Source: an uncultured Lentisphaeria bacterium (GTDB taxonomy: Bacteria; Verrucomicrobiota; Lentisphaeria; Victivallales; UBA1829). Taken from it: a DNA stretch of 64,000 bases. Each line of letters opens with the position of its first letter. Position 1 is the first letter of the stretch. Below the pieces are notes generated by a model. It had not been told where the DNA came from, searched no databases, and saw only the letters and a program-made list of their open reading frames with translations. Location of the stretch: assembly GCA_949282305.1 (NCBI GenBank), contig CASDPB010000047.1:1-64000 (forward strand), in the 5' to 3' direction. Of the stretch, positions 8,503 to 17,563 are shown one piece after another. The position numbers and the translations under genes were made by a program.

Positions 8503-9828
8503 ATGGAAGACAAAGAGATCAAAGGCGGAGATTTCCGCTATGCCGTCGGGGAAAGCAAGGTGCCATGGCACGCCGTGGGTGAATTTTTCAACGGGAACGA
8601 TGCACTGGAACTGGTCAAGTTCCTGCTGCCGGATTCCGGTGATGCGGATTACGGCAGGACCGCAGAAGAGGCCGCCGCCGCACTGAACCGTCTGGCTGCG
8701 GTCAGCGGACGCGCGACCAAACTTACACTCGGCAGAAAAGTCGCCGAAGCCGAAGAAGCCGCAGTAAAATATTTCGGTTCAAAATATGCGTGTTTCCTGA
8801 CAAACTGGACTGCCGGCATGGAGATCGGCTACAAGCTGTCCGGACTCAAAGCCGGGGATGAGGTCATCATGCCCGCGGTCACATTCATTGCGACCATGGC
8901 GTATCCGCTGAGCATCGGAGCAAAAATCGTATTTGCCGATATTGATCCCGAAACCATCAACCTGGACCCTGCGGACGTCGCGCGCAAGATCACTCCGAAA
9001 ACGAAGATGATCGTCCCCGTTCATCTCGGCGGTTTCCCTGTTGATATGGATCCGATCATGGAGCTGGCGGAAAAGCACGGACTTTTTGTAATGGAAGACG
9101 CCGCACACGGCATGGGCGGATCCTACAAAGGCCGCAAGCTCGGCGCGATCGGACACTTCGGCGGTTTTTCCCTGCACGAGGTCAAGAACATCAATTCGCT
9201 CGGCGAAGGCGGACTTCTTCTGACGAACGAGGATTTTGCGGGAAGGCAGCTTGCCGGGGCGCGTTTCCTCGGGCTTGACTTCTCGCGCAAGATCAAGGAC
9301 TGGCTTTACGATATTTCTCCGCTGACCGACCGTTTCGGCAATATTCAGATCGCGGGGAACCACTCCGCAACCGAGGTGCAGGCGCTTGGCCTGATCCTGC
9401 AGATGAAACGTCTGGATGCGATCATCGCCCGGCGGCGCGAGGCTGCGGAATACATGAACAGGGTTCTTGCGCAGGAGGAAGGAATTCTGACGGAAAAACC
9501 GGATACCGCCGAAACCTATGGAACACATCACCTGTATCTGCTCCGGATAGACCCGGAAAAGGTCGGAGGCGATATCCAGCTGCTTTCGAAGAAACTGGCG
9601 GAAAAAGGACTGACGAACATCACGCATTTCGGGCCCATGTACCGCTTCAAGATCATGCACGATCTGGGCTATGACGAGAACGCGATCGCGGCGACCTGCC
9701 CGAATACGGAACGCATGTTCTATCATTCCTACACGCATCTGCCGCTTTATCCCCTGACCCGCGAACAGCTTGAATATCAGGCACAGGCGGTTGTCGAGGC
9801 AGTCCGGGAAATGAAAGCCGGCAAATAA
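8503..9828 (+). CDS. DegT/DnrJ/EryC1/StrS family aminotransferase
   Basis: 441 residues, PLP-dependent aminotransferase fold type I. Clear marks are TNWTAGMEIGYKLSGLKAGDEVIMPAVTF (cofactor phosphate region), EDAAHGMGGSYKGRKLG (Asp for the PLP ring) and SLHEVKNINSLGEGG, whose Lys forms the Schiff base in this family. These enzymes aminate keto-sugars for polysaccharides or antibiotics. The N-terminus of about 70 residues is longer than usual. A strong AGGAGGTG lies before the ATG. Neighbouring sugar dehydrogenase 10887-12026 could supply a keto-sugar, but an AraC gene lies between them on the other strand. Confidence 0.9.
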   Translation: MEDKEIKGGDFRYAVGESKVPWHAVGEFFNGNDALELVKFLLPDSGDADYGRTAEEAAAALNRLAAVSGRATKLTLGRKVAEAEEAAVKYFGSKYACFLTNWTAGMEIGYKLSGLKAGDEVIMPAVTFIATMAYPLSIGAKIVFADIDPETINLDPADVARKITPKTKMIVPVHLGGFPVDMDPIMELAEKHGLFVMEDAAHGMGGSYKGRKLGAIGHFGGFSLHEVKNINSLGEGGLLLTNEDFAGRQLAGARFLGLDFSRKIKDWLYDISPLTDRFGNIQIAGNHSATEVQALGLILQMKRLDAIIARRREAAEYMNRVLAQEEGILTEKPDTAETYGTHHLYLLRIDPEKVGGDIQLLSKKLAEKGLTNITHFGPMYRFKIMHDLGYDENAIAATCPNTERMFYHSYTHLPLYPLTREQLEYQAQAVVEAVREMKAGK

Positions 9829-9907
9829 CGGCGGACGGCATCATCAGGCGGGGGGCTCGCGCTGCGGGCTCACCGGCCGGTTCCATGACTCCGTTGTTTT
9901 GTGTTCC

Positions 9908-10786
9908 CTACACTTTTACGAATTCGCGGCGATACTGCTGAGGGGAAAAACCGATCACGGCTTTGAATCTGCGGCTGAAGTGAAACGGGTCCTGATACCC
10001 CATCATTTCCGCAATCTCGGCAATCTTCAGATTCGTCTCGGTCAGCAGTTCCGCCGCCTTGTTCAGGCGCAGTTTGTCGATGTAAAGTTTCGGAAGCATA
10101 CCGTAGCGGCTCATGAAAACGCGCCGGAACTGGTCATCGCTCATACTGCAGTATTCCGCCATATCGGCGATGCTCCACCATTTTTCCGGATTCTCACGGA
10201 TCTGCGCAACCAGTTCATTCACCTGCGGATAACGTTCCAGATGAGTCTGGGCGGCACGCCGGTTGTAAAGCTCCATCAGCAGTTTCTGCAAGGCAAAATT
10301 CGCATTGATCTGAGAATGGTCGGACGGCTCCAGCGCCAGCTCGATCACAGTAAGCAGGCGGTGCGACAGCCCCAGATCGTAAACTCCGTCGCGAATCACG
10401 CCGCTTCTCTGCATCATGACCGCAAGCTCTCCGGTGAAATTGACGGTATCCTCCGTGTAAGAAGCGCCCTCCACTCCCCCATAGTGGTGAACCGTCCCCG
10501 GCGTGACGACCACGCACTGCCCCGGATGAATTTCCTGCACAGGCGCATCCGGCCGCCAGAAAATCCCCTTTCCCGCAGTCATGTGCGAAATACCGAAAAA
10601 TTCAAAACGCCGCGGATTCTCGCGAAACCAGGAAAACGGATGCCCCGGACTGCATCCTCCCCGTCCGCTGCGGAAAATCCACAATCCGTAATTCCGGTGG
10701 ACGGGGCGCATCACCAGCGACGGCAAACGATGGACCAGAATGTCCGTTTCATCTTTTTCAACATCCATTTTGCGGCTTTTATCCAT
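9908..10786 (-). CDS. AraC family transcriptional regulator
   Basis: 292 residues. An N-terminal cupin-like sensing domain (HPGQCVVVTPGTVHHYGG is typical) is followed by a C-terminal pair of helix-turn-helix motifs: WWSIADMAEYCSMSDDQFRRVFMSRYG and LKIAEIAEMMGYQDPFHFSRRFKAVIGFSP. This is the AraC/XylS layout for carbohydrate-responsive activators. It is transcribed away from the sugar dehydrogenase at 10887 across a 100-base gap, so it most likely controls that gene. The ribosome-binding site is distant (AGGA, 14 bases), so the exact start is uncertain. Confidence 0.9.
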   Translation of the reverse strand: MDKSRKMDVEKDETDILVHRLPSLVMRPVHRNYGLWIFRSGRGGCSPGHPFSWFRENPRRFEFFGISHMTAGKGIFWRPDAPVQEIHPGQCVVVTPGTVHHYGGVEGASYTEDTVNFTGELAVMMQRSGVIRDGVYDLGLSHRLLTVIELALEPSDHSQINANFALQKLLMELYNRRAAQTHLERYPQVNELVAQIRENPEKWWSIADMAEYCSMSDDQFRRVFMSRYGMLPKLYIDKLRLNKAAELLTETNLKIAEIAEMMGYQDPFHFSRRFKAVIGFSPQQYRREFVKV

Positions 10787-10886
10787 GTTATTTCAGAAAT
10801 CCTACTGTAAATTACATCCGTTTCAGGGGATTTCCCATCTGTCAATCAGAAAAAAACAAGAAAAATATTCATGGAGCAAAATTCCT

Positions 10887-12026
10887 ATGTCCGAAAAAAA
10901 AATCATCAGGGCGGCGGTCATCGGCTGCGGTCAGCGCGGTAAATATGTGACAAACAATCTTCTGAACGACTCCGAAGGCGGCGTAAGGATTGCGGCTGTC
11001 TACGATCCCGATCCGGAAAGAATGAAAGAGGTCATGGATTTCTGGAAATCTCCGGACACCAGAGCCTGCTCCAGCATGGAAGAGGCAATCGGAACCGACG
11101 GCGTCGAATGGGTCATGATCTTCTCGCCCAACGCATTCCACAAGGAAGGAATCCTCGCCGCATTCCAGGCGGGAAAACACGTCTTTTCGGAAAAACCCCT
11201 TGCCACGACCACTGAGGACTGTCAGGAAATTTACGAGGCGCAGAAGAAATACGGCAGACTCTTCATGACCGGCTTCGTGCTCCGCTACTCCAAACTCTAC
11301 CGCAAGGCAAAGGAGATTCTTTCTTCGGGCATGCTCGGACAGTTGTACAGCATTGATGCCAATGAAAACATCGCTCCCGCTCACGGCGGATACATCATGA
11401 CGAACTGGCGCAGATACACGAAATACGCGGGACCGCACATTCTGGAAAAATGCTGCCACGACATTGATCTTCTGAACTGGTTCGTCGGTTCCCTCCCCTC
11501 GAAGATCGCCTCTTTTGCGTCCCTTGACTTCTTCGTGCCGGAAAACGAGCATTACTTCCATGAGTTCCCGCCGAAAACATTCGATTCCTGGGTTGATCCG
11601 CACCGTTCCAAAGAGAACGCTTTTCTCGCGGAAAAAGACCTGAAGGACAATCTGGTCGCGATCATGCTCTACCGCAACGGCGTCAAAGTGCAGTTCCAGG
11701 CGACAATGTCCAACGCGATTCCGGAACGCAGAATGTATTTCTCCTGCGCGGAAGGAACAATGCGGCTTGAACTTTACAGTTCCGAGTTGTCCTACAAACG
11801 CATCGGCGAGGACATGGTCACGATTCATTACGGCGCGGACGGACACGGCGGCGGCGACAGTTTCATCATGAAAGAGCTCTATGAATGTATGACGACAGGC
11901 GCGGAACCGAAATCCAGCGGTCTGGAAGGTCTGGAAAGCGCAGTCACGGCGCTGATGATCGACAAGGCATCCATCGAGGAAAAAGTGCTTGACGTCGAAC
12001 CTGTCTGGGCAAAACTCAACCGCTGA
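10887..12026 (+). CDS. Gfo/Idh/MocA family dehydrogenase
   Basis: 379 residues. A Rossmann motif AAVIGCGQRGKYVTNNLL begins at about residue 9, and the family motif SEKPLA sits near residue 97. The C-terminal half is the alpha/beta substrate domain, with HILEKCCHDIDLLNW supplying the His/Asp pair. These enzymes oxidise or reduce sugars and inositols with NAD(P). The ATG at 10887 is chosen at the family start; GGAG lies 11 bases upstream. It is probably regulated by the divergent AraC gene. Confidence 0.9.
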   Translation: MSEKKIIRAAVIGCGQRGKYVTNNLLNDSEGGVRIAAVYDPDPERMKEVMDFWKSPDTRACSSMEEAIGTDGVEWVMIFSPNAFHKEGILAAFQAGKHVFSEKPLATTTEDCQEIYEAQKKYGRLFMTGFVLRYSKLYRKAKEILSSGMLGQLYSIDANENIAPAHGGYIMTNWRRYTKYAGPHILEKCCHDIDLLNWFVGSLPSKIASFASLDFFVPENEHYFHEFPPKTFDSWVDPHRSKENAFLAEKDLKDNLVAIMLYRNGVKVQFQATMSNAIPERRMYFSCAEGTMRLELYSSELSYKRIGEDMVTIHYGADGHGGGDSFIMKELYECMTTGAEPKSSGLEGLESAVTALMIDKASIEEKVLDVEPVWAKLNR

Positions 12027-12029
12027 GCC

Positions 12030-12062
12030 AACCGCCGGAGCCCGCTTCGCGAGTCTCCGGGC
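12030..12062. terminator. GC-rich hairpin with TTCG loop
   Basis: CCGGAG and CTCCGG arms surround a TTCG loop just after the dehydrogenase stop. There is no T-run, so it is at best a weak or factor-dependent terminator between the converging dehydrogenase and protease genes. Confidence 0.35.
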
Positions 12063-12157
12063 AGAATTCAGCTGTCTTCCAGAAACAATTCCGGGATGCT
12101 GATGCCGTTCCGTAAAAAAGCATCTGCATCCCGGAGCAATGAAAAAACGGAATGTCT

Positions 12158-14338
12158 TTATCTGGCGGTCGCCATCACATTCGCAGGTCTGCTGTTCAGA
12201 GTGATATAATCGGCAACAACATTCAGCGTCTCATCCAGATACAGATCCTTGATCTCTTTCTTTGAAGCATCGCTGTTTGAACCCATGTCCAGACGCATCA
12301 GCTTCTCCTGCTCGTCATGGAGCTTCTTTTCCGCCAGATACTCCTGCCAGCGTTTCTCAAGATTCAGGGAAACGGTTTTACGGTCACGGATTTTACGGAA
12401 TGTTTCAATGTCCTTTTTCAGCAAAGAGAACTCCGGATTGTTCCGGATACGCTGTTCCGAACGCTCTTTCAAGACGGGAATCAGCGCCGACAGATTCGGG
12501 TCGAACACATTATAGTTCAAAGGCTGAATTGTATCCCATGCCATCGCATGGGGAAGTTTTTCCTCTCCGATGTCCATCGTGTCGGAAAATGAAGGATAAA
12601 CAATATCCGGCGTAACACCTTTCAGCTGAGTCGATTCCCCGTTGATCCGGTAGAATTTCGCGCTTGTCAGCTTGATGGAACCGACCGGAATCTTGGCGCC
12701 GAGGAACGCAGTGTATTTTTCCAGCTCGATCACGCGCTGAACCGTCCCTTTGCCGTGAGTCTTGGAGTCGCCGAGAATAATTCCGCGCTGATGATCCTTG
12801 ATCGCTCCGGCAAAGATTTCCGTTGCGGAGGCGCTGAAACGGTTCGTCAGAACCGCAAGCGGACCGCCGAACAGAATCTTGCCGCCATCGTTGTCCTCGT
12901 CGACGCTCTTGCCTTTGATGTCCTTGACCTGCACCACAGGACCGTCCTTGATGAACAGACCGGTCAGCGTCACAGCCTCAAGCAGACTGCCTCCGCCATT
13001 GGAACGCAAATCCATGACGAGACCGTCAAGCGGCGCTTTGGCGGTAAATTCCTTAATCAGGTTCACCACATCGCGCGTTGAACTCTTGTAATTCCGGTCT
13101 CCGCGCCATGCCGCCTCAAAGTCGATGTAGAACGACGGAAGCGTAATCACTCCGATCCGCAGTTTCTTTCCGTTCTGCGTAATCTCATGGACTTTGCCGG
13201 ACGCCTCGGATTCTTTCAGGCGCACCTTCTCCCGCTTCAGGGTAATGACGGTCGGCACCGCGCCGGCACCTTTGGAACCGTCCAGGACAGTGAGGGAAAC
13301 TTTCGTATTCTCTTCTCCGCGAATATGCTCCACCACCTTTGAAACCGGCATGTCGAGAATGTCCACAGGATCGGAATTCTCCTGCGCGACGGCTATGATC
13401 TTGTCTTCGGCTTTCAAGCGCCCGTCCACGTCGGCAGGCCCGCCGGGAATGATCTTTACGATCTTGGTGTAACCGTCCTCGTTGGTCAGCAGGGCGCCGA
13501 TGCCGACGAGAGAAAGTTTCATCCCGATATTGAAATCCTCTTCCGTTCTCGGAGACATGTATTCCGAATGGGGATCATAAATACGGGTCAGGCTGGAAAG
13601 ATAAACCTCCAGAACATCGACCGCTTCCATATTCTTATAGAACTGGACAAATTGATCGACCCGCTTGAGAGTGCGCTCCTCCGGTGTACTCGGCGGGGGC
13701 AGTTTGACAGCAGCTTTCGCCTTTTCCTTCTGCTCCTTCCCGGAAACGACCTTTTCCGGTTTGCCTTCCTTCTTCGCATCCTCCTTCTTCGCAAGTTCCA
13801 TGAGGTTCAGAAGAATCAGGTCGTTTTTCGTTTTTTTCATCCAGAGCTGTTCCAGCTCCGCGCGGTTCGCCGCCCACGGAGCTTTCGACCGGTTCACATC
13901 GAATTCCTCATTTGTGGTCAGAGCCGGTTTTTTCCTGAGATATTCCGCGGTAAATTTTTCATATTCCTCAAGGCGCTTCACAAAAAGCCTGAACACATCA
14001 AAGGCAAACTGGACATTTCCCATGCGGATCTGTGTGCCGAGCTGTTTTTTCTGCGGTTCAAAGGACTTGATGTCCTCCGTTGTGAAAAACATGCGCGTCG
14101 GGTCCAGCGCCGCGAAATAGTCGTCAAAGAGCTGGGAGGAAATTGTTTCGTTGATCTGCTGCTGGTTGAAATGGGAATTGGCAATCAGATACGCGGCGGC
14201 GCGGGAGATTGTCGCCATTTCAGGCGTCTGTTTATATTTATCGGTTTTCGGCGCGGTATCCGCCGCATTGAGAACGGCGGAAAGTAAAAACAGCGTCACA
14301 GCCGTCAGGGAATTTCGTAAAAACTTCATTTGCAGCAT
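12158..14338 (-). CDS. Tail-specific (C-terminal processing) protease
   Basis: 726 residues, S41 family of the Prc/Tsp type. Order: signal peptide (about 1-25), an N-terminal helical region, a Lys/Glu-rich insert (about 183-215), a PDZ domain (about 270-355), then the protease domain with RIGVITLPSFY, VMDLRSNGGGSLLEA, the nucleophile in FSASATE (Ser504) and the general-base Lys530 in THGKGTVQ. Tsp trims or degrades periplasmic proteins from exposed C-termini. Length and all catalytic residues are intact. GAGG lies eight bases before the start. Confidence 0.93.
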   Translation of the reverse strand: MLQMKFLRNSLTAVTLFLLSAVLNAADTAPKTDKYKQTPEMATISRAAAYLIANSHFNQQQINETISSQLFDDYFAALDPTRMFFTTEDIKSFEPQKKQLGTQIRMGNVQFAFDVFRLFVKRLEEYEKFTAEYLRKKPALTTNEEFDVNRSKAPWAANRAELEQLWMKKTKNDLILLNLMELAKKEDAKKEGKPEKVVSGKEQKEKAKAAVKLPPPSTPEERTLKRVDQFVQFYKNMEAVDVLEVYLSSLTRIYDPHSEYMSPRTEEDFNIGMKLSLVGIGALLTNEDGYTKIVKIIPGGPADVDGRLKAEDKIIAVAQENSDPVDILDMPVSKVVEHIRGEENTKVSLTVLDGSKGAGAVPTVITLKREKVRLKESEASGKVHEITQNGKKLRIGVITLPSFYIDFEAAWRGDRNYKSSTRDVVNLIKEFTAKAPLDGLVMDLRSNGGGSLLEAVTLTGLFIKDGPVVQVKDIKGKSVDEDNDGGKILFGGPLAVLTNRFSASATEIFAGAIKDHQRGIILGDSKTHGKGTVQRVIELEKYTAFLGAKIPVGSIKLTSAKFYRINGESTQLKGVTPDIVYPSFSDTMDIGEEKLPHAMAWDTIQPLNYNVFDPNLSALIPVLKERSEQRIRNNPEFSLLKKDIETFRKIRDRKTVSLNLEKRWQEYLAEKKLHDEQEKLMRLDMGSNSDASKKEIKDLYLDETLNVVADYITLNSRPANVMATAR

Positions 14339-14507
14339 AAATTATACCTCATCCATTCTTTGGCAGTTTCAATATTACAGAGTGTAAGATACACCCTCTT
14401 AACTTAATTTTCCAACGACATTTCCAATAGACAGCTTAAAAACCGGAAGGATTCACGAAAAAAATGTTTTTCTCTGAATATTTGACGGAAAAAAACAGTG
14501 TCCGGAT

Positions 14508-14543
14508 AAAATAAAAAAGACAGGGGAATCGCTTCCTCTGTCT
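14508..14543 (-). terminator. Rho-independent terminator of the rubrerythrin gene
   Basis: An 11-bp near-perfect stem (14518-14528 with 14533-14543, one G-T pair) with a 4-base loop is followed on the minus strand by TTTTTTATTTTA. Confidence 0.8.
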
Positions 14544-14569
14544 CTGAATGTTTCAAAAAGAAACGGCTC

Positions 14570-15145
14570 TCACCAGTTTTCCGCAAGAATTTCAAAATAA
14601 GCCCTCGGGTGAGCACAGGCGGGACAGGCTTCCGGAGCCTCGTTCCCGACATGGAGATAACCGCAGTTGCGGCAGCGCCAGACCACCTTTTCCGGCTTCT
14701 TGAACACCGTTCCGTTTTCGATATTCGCAAGAAGCGCACGATACCTGCGCTCATGCTGTTTCTCCGCCACGCAGACATGATCCCACACATAGGCGATCGC
14801 GGGGAATCCCTCCTCCCGCGCCTTCTGGGCAAAGGCGGGATAAAGATTGTGCCATTCGTCGTATTCGCCGTTCGCCGCCTCCGCAAGATTTTCCCCGGTC
14901 GTGCCGATCACGCCGGCGGGAAAAGACGCCGTGATTTCAAGCTCGCCGCCCTCAAGAAACTTGAAGAAACGTTCCGCATGTTCCTTCTCCTGATTCGCGG
15001 TCTCCTCGAAAATGTCGGCAATCTGGACAAAACCGTCCTTGCGCGCCCGGCTGGCAAAGAATGTGTAACGATTGCGCGCCTGCGACTCCCCGGCAAACGA
15101 TTTGAGAAGATTTTTTTCGGTTTCCGTACCTTTGACTGACTTCAT
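14570..15145 (-). CDS. Rubrerythrin
   Basis: 191 residues. The N-terminal four-helix ferritin-like domain carries the diiron ligands in SFAGESQARNRY, EETANQEKEHAERF and VCVAEKQHERRY. The C-terminal rubredoxin domain has CRNCGYLH and CPACAHP. Rubrerythrin reduces hydrogen peroxide in the cytoplasm of anaerobes and microaerophiles, so the organism probably lives with little oxygen. It stands alone with its own terminator. Confidence 0.95.
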   Translation of the reverse strand: MKSVKGTETEKNLLKSFAGESQARNRYTFFASRARKDGFVQIADIFEETANQEKEHAERFFKFLEGGELEITASFPAGVIGTTGENLAEAANGEYDEWHNLYPAFAQKAREEGFPAIAYVWDHVCVAEKQHERRYRALLANIENGTVFKKPEKVVWRCRNCGYLHVGNEAPEACPACAHPRAYFEILAENW

Positions 15146-15461
15146 GATTTTCCCCTTTGCTGTTGGGTTGGACTGTATTGTGCGGACAACGGGAAAGCGG
15201 AGAAAGTTCCCCGAGACATGAAAAAAAAATCAATTTTTCCGGAAAAGTGTCCCGGCAGATGAAGCAGGCGCTCCGGTTCGCGACAGCAGCAAGACAGTTC
15301 GGCTTCACGGGGACGAACGACCCGAATACTGCGTGGACGCATCATCAGCCCTCCCCTGCCGTTCCGCCGTTCAGGAAGACGCACTTCATCAGATGGACGG
15401 AAACCGCCCTTGAAAACGCGGAAATTTGGAATTCTCCGTCTCCTCGCGGCGGAACAGGGAA
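15146..15461. other. Spacer with no recognised gene
   Basis: 316 bases between rubrerythrin and the methyltransferase. No convincing coding frame was found. A short inverted repeat, CAGGGA-ATCA-ATCCCTG, lies at the right edge across the methyltransferase stop and lacks a T-run. The left end should hold the rubrerythrin promoter, but no clear -35/-10 pair was identified. Confidence 0.4.
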
Positions 15462-16655
15462 TCAATCCCTGCGGAACAGCACAATGCGGTTCGTGTTCGT
15501 CCCTTTGGAATTGTTGTCCACCCCCCAGCAGTTCGCGGTCTTGGTAAACTGCTGGCTGTTGATCAGGATCAGTTCGGGAGTGAAGCCTGCGGCGACTCCG
15601 CAGGGAACCGCCTGTTCCTCAAGATAAACGGAGCCGCGCCGCACCTCCCCCACCTCGAAAGCCACATGACCGCCGTGTTTCACGATGCGCCCCAGCTCGC
15701 GGAAAACCGCGCTCATCGCGTTGCGCCAGCCCGCAAGCCCTTTCTCCATCGTGATGCGGACAGATTTCGGGTCTATCCCCGCAAACCACGAACGGAGCCA
15801 GTTGTCCTGCTCATAATCCACCACATCCAGAAACGGCGGAGAGGTCACGACAAGCGACACGCTTTCATCCGGGATCTGCGGGGTCGCGTCCGAAGACGCC
15901 GTCAGAATCCATGGCGCGCCCTCCCCCGGAAGTCTCCTGCAACCGGACGGAACGCTGTCTTTCAGCAGGGATTTCGTCTTCTTGAGAATGATGCGTTTCA
16001 CATCGCGCCGCGGCGGAACCTGCCCGCGTTTTTCATTGATTCTGCGCTGGGACTCCACGGAAACCGCCTGATTCGGCGGCAGGGTGTAAACAGAAAAGAA
16101 ACCGGAGGAGTGCCCGGTAAGACGGTTCAGCGCGACCATGCGGAGCCAGGAATCCACCCGGTCGAGTTCATGGCTCAGGAAATATTCGCGCAACGCACAA
16201 AGTTCACGCAGTGTGTCCTCATGGTAAAACACCAGCAGTTCTTCGGGGATCGCGCCGCGGAAGTTCAGTTCCAGCGAAAGCAGGCGCTCCTCTATTTCCG
16301 GATAATCCGGCGGATTCAGACGCGGTTCCAGCAGAAAACGGCTCAGGGGATTGACGTCGCACCCCGCGGGTACACGCCCGGAAAGCGCCGCCTCCAGCAG
16401 TGTTGTGCCACGCCCCATGAACGGATCGTAGACAACATCGCCGGGAGAAGTCAGGCGTTCGATGAAGAAACGCGGCAGCTGAGGCTTGAAACAGGCGCGA
16501 TAGGAAATCTCGTGCAGGGAATGTGCGGCGCGCTGGGCGGAAGTCCAGAACTCGTTCGTGAACGTCTCGACTTCAAGATTCAGCTCGTGAATCGAAGTAT
16601 GAGAACAGAGTGTCGCCCTGCCGAACTCCCGGAAACTGCGCAGCTCCTCTTTCAA
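15462..16655 (-). CDS. Solitary DNA methyltransferase-like protein
   Basis: 397 residues. The SAM-binding motif VYDPFMGRGTTLLEAA (about 75-90) precedes the catalytic motif VVTSPPFLDVVDY (about 269-281). TSPP followed by an aromatic residue is typical of N4-cytosine and related N6-adenine DNA methyltransferases. About 180 residues between the motifs could include target recognition. A tRNA guanine-N2 methyltransferase of the Trm11 type is a less likely alternative, since those use DPPYG-like motifs. No restriction endonuclease lies nearby. It follows the ABC ATPase by 26 bases on the same strand. Confidence 0.75.
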   Translation of the reverse strand: MKEELRSFREFGRATLCSHTSIHELNLEVETFTNEFWTSAQRAAHSLHEISYRACFKPQLPRFFIERLTSPGDVVYDPFMGRGTTLLEAALSGRVPAGCDVNPLSRFLLEPRLNPPDYPEIEERLLSLELNFRGAIPEELLVFYHEDTLRELCALREYFLSHELDRVDSWLRMVALNRLTGHSSGFFSVYTLPPNQAVSVESQRRINEKRGQVPPRRDVKRIILKKTKSLLKDSVPSGCRRLPGEGAPWILTASSDATPQIPDESVSLVVTSPPFLDVVDYEQDNWLRSWFAGIDPKSVRITMEKGLAGWRNAMSAVFRELGRIVKHGGHVAFEVGEVRRGSVYLEEQAVPCGVAAGFTPELILINSQQFTKTANCWGVDNNSKGTNTNRIVLFRRD

Positions 16656-16681
16656 TCAATCCCCCTGTTCTGTTCAGAAAG

Positions 16682-17488
16682 TCACCCGAGCACCGGCCAC
16701 AAACGACCGTCGGGACGCGGATACAGTTTAATCGGGACGCCGAATGCGTCACTCAGATTTGCTTCGTTCAGGACGTCGCCGCGCATGCCACTGCTCGTGA
16801 TTCTGCCGTTGCCGAGAATGATTCCGCGGTCGAAACTCGCCGTGATTTCTTCGATTCTCTGTGTGATGAAAAGCATGGTCGGAGAATTCTCCGCCGCGGC
16901 AAGAGCGTCGATCGCCTCCAGCAGAAACTCACGGCTCTTGAGATCCAGATAGACACAGGTCTCGTCAAGAATCACCAGTTCCGGCTTCGCGATCAGCGCA
17001 CGCGCGATCAGTGCCTTGATCTGCTCGCCGGAGGAGAGACGGTCGAAATAGCGATCCGCCAGATGTTTTGCCCCGATCCGGTCCAGAGCGTTCAGCGCAA
17101 GCTCCATTTCCTCTTCGGACGCCTTGCGGTAAAAGCCGACGGTGGAATCCAGTCCGGAAAGCGCCACGTCAATGGTTTTCCAGCGGATCGAAGTATCGGC
17201 AGTCCATGCCTGAAGAAACGGGCTCGCCCACGCGACTTTTTTGCGGACTTCCGTAATGTCGCACGCGCCGTAGCGGTTGCCGAGCACGCAGACCTCCGCC
17301 CCGAACAGCGGCCACGCCATGCCGAGAATCATCTTGACAAGCGTTGTCTTGCCCGCCCCGTTGGGCCCGAGGATGAACCAGTGTTCCCCGCGTTCCACCC
17401 TCCAGTTGAAGTCGTGGAGAATCTCATTGCCTTCCAGTTTCAATGTTGCATTTTTTATGACGAGAGCAGGTGTCGTTTCCATTTTCAA
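16682..17488 (-). CDS. Stand-alone ABC ATPase
   Basis: 268 residues: one ABC ATPase domain with Walker A GPNGAGKTT (about 41-49), signature LSSGEQ and Walker B LVILDE. It resembles the YlmA/ModF-like group of single ATPases with no permease gene beside them. Two departures stand out. The D-loop region reads DETCVYLDL, not DEPTNHLD. The switch histidine expected after the last beta-strand is Gln (LFITQRIEEI). No partner permease is present, so a non-transport or shared-permease role is possible. Cotranscribed in order pheA, this gene, the methyltransferase. Confidence 0.85.
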   Translation of the reverse strand: MKMETTPALVIKNATLKLEGNEILHDFNWRVERGEHWFILGPNGAGKTTLVKMILGMAWPLFGAEVCVLGNRYGACDITEVRKKVAWASPFLQAWTADTSIRWKTIDVALSGLDSTVGFYRKASEEEMELALNALDRIGAKHLADRYFDRLSSGEQIKALIARALIAKPELVILDETCVYLDLKSREFLLEAIDALAAAENSPTMLFITQRIEEITASFDRGIILGNGRITSSGMRGDVLNEANLSDAFGVPIKLYPRPDGRLWPVLG

Positions 17489-17523
17489 AATCCGGCTTTC
17501 TTATACTCTTTTGAGTTGCTTCC

Positions 17524-17563
17524 AACTCTTAACTCTTAACTCTTAGCTCTTAACTTTTAACTT
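17524..17563. repeat. Heptamer tandem repeat AACTCTT
   Basis: Three exact AACTCTT units at 17524-17544 are followed by AGCTCTT, AACTTTT and a partial unit. The array fills most of the gap between the pheA stop and the ABC ATPase start and touches the pheA stop codon. It is a short tandemly repeated heptamer of the kind known from cyanobacterial intergenic regions. Confidence 0.85.

Noticed and set aside
15240-15430. Small gene in the spacer before the methyltransferase
   Set aside because: The only open plus-strand frame lacks an RBS and protein-like composition.
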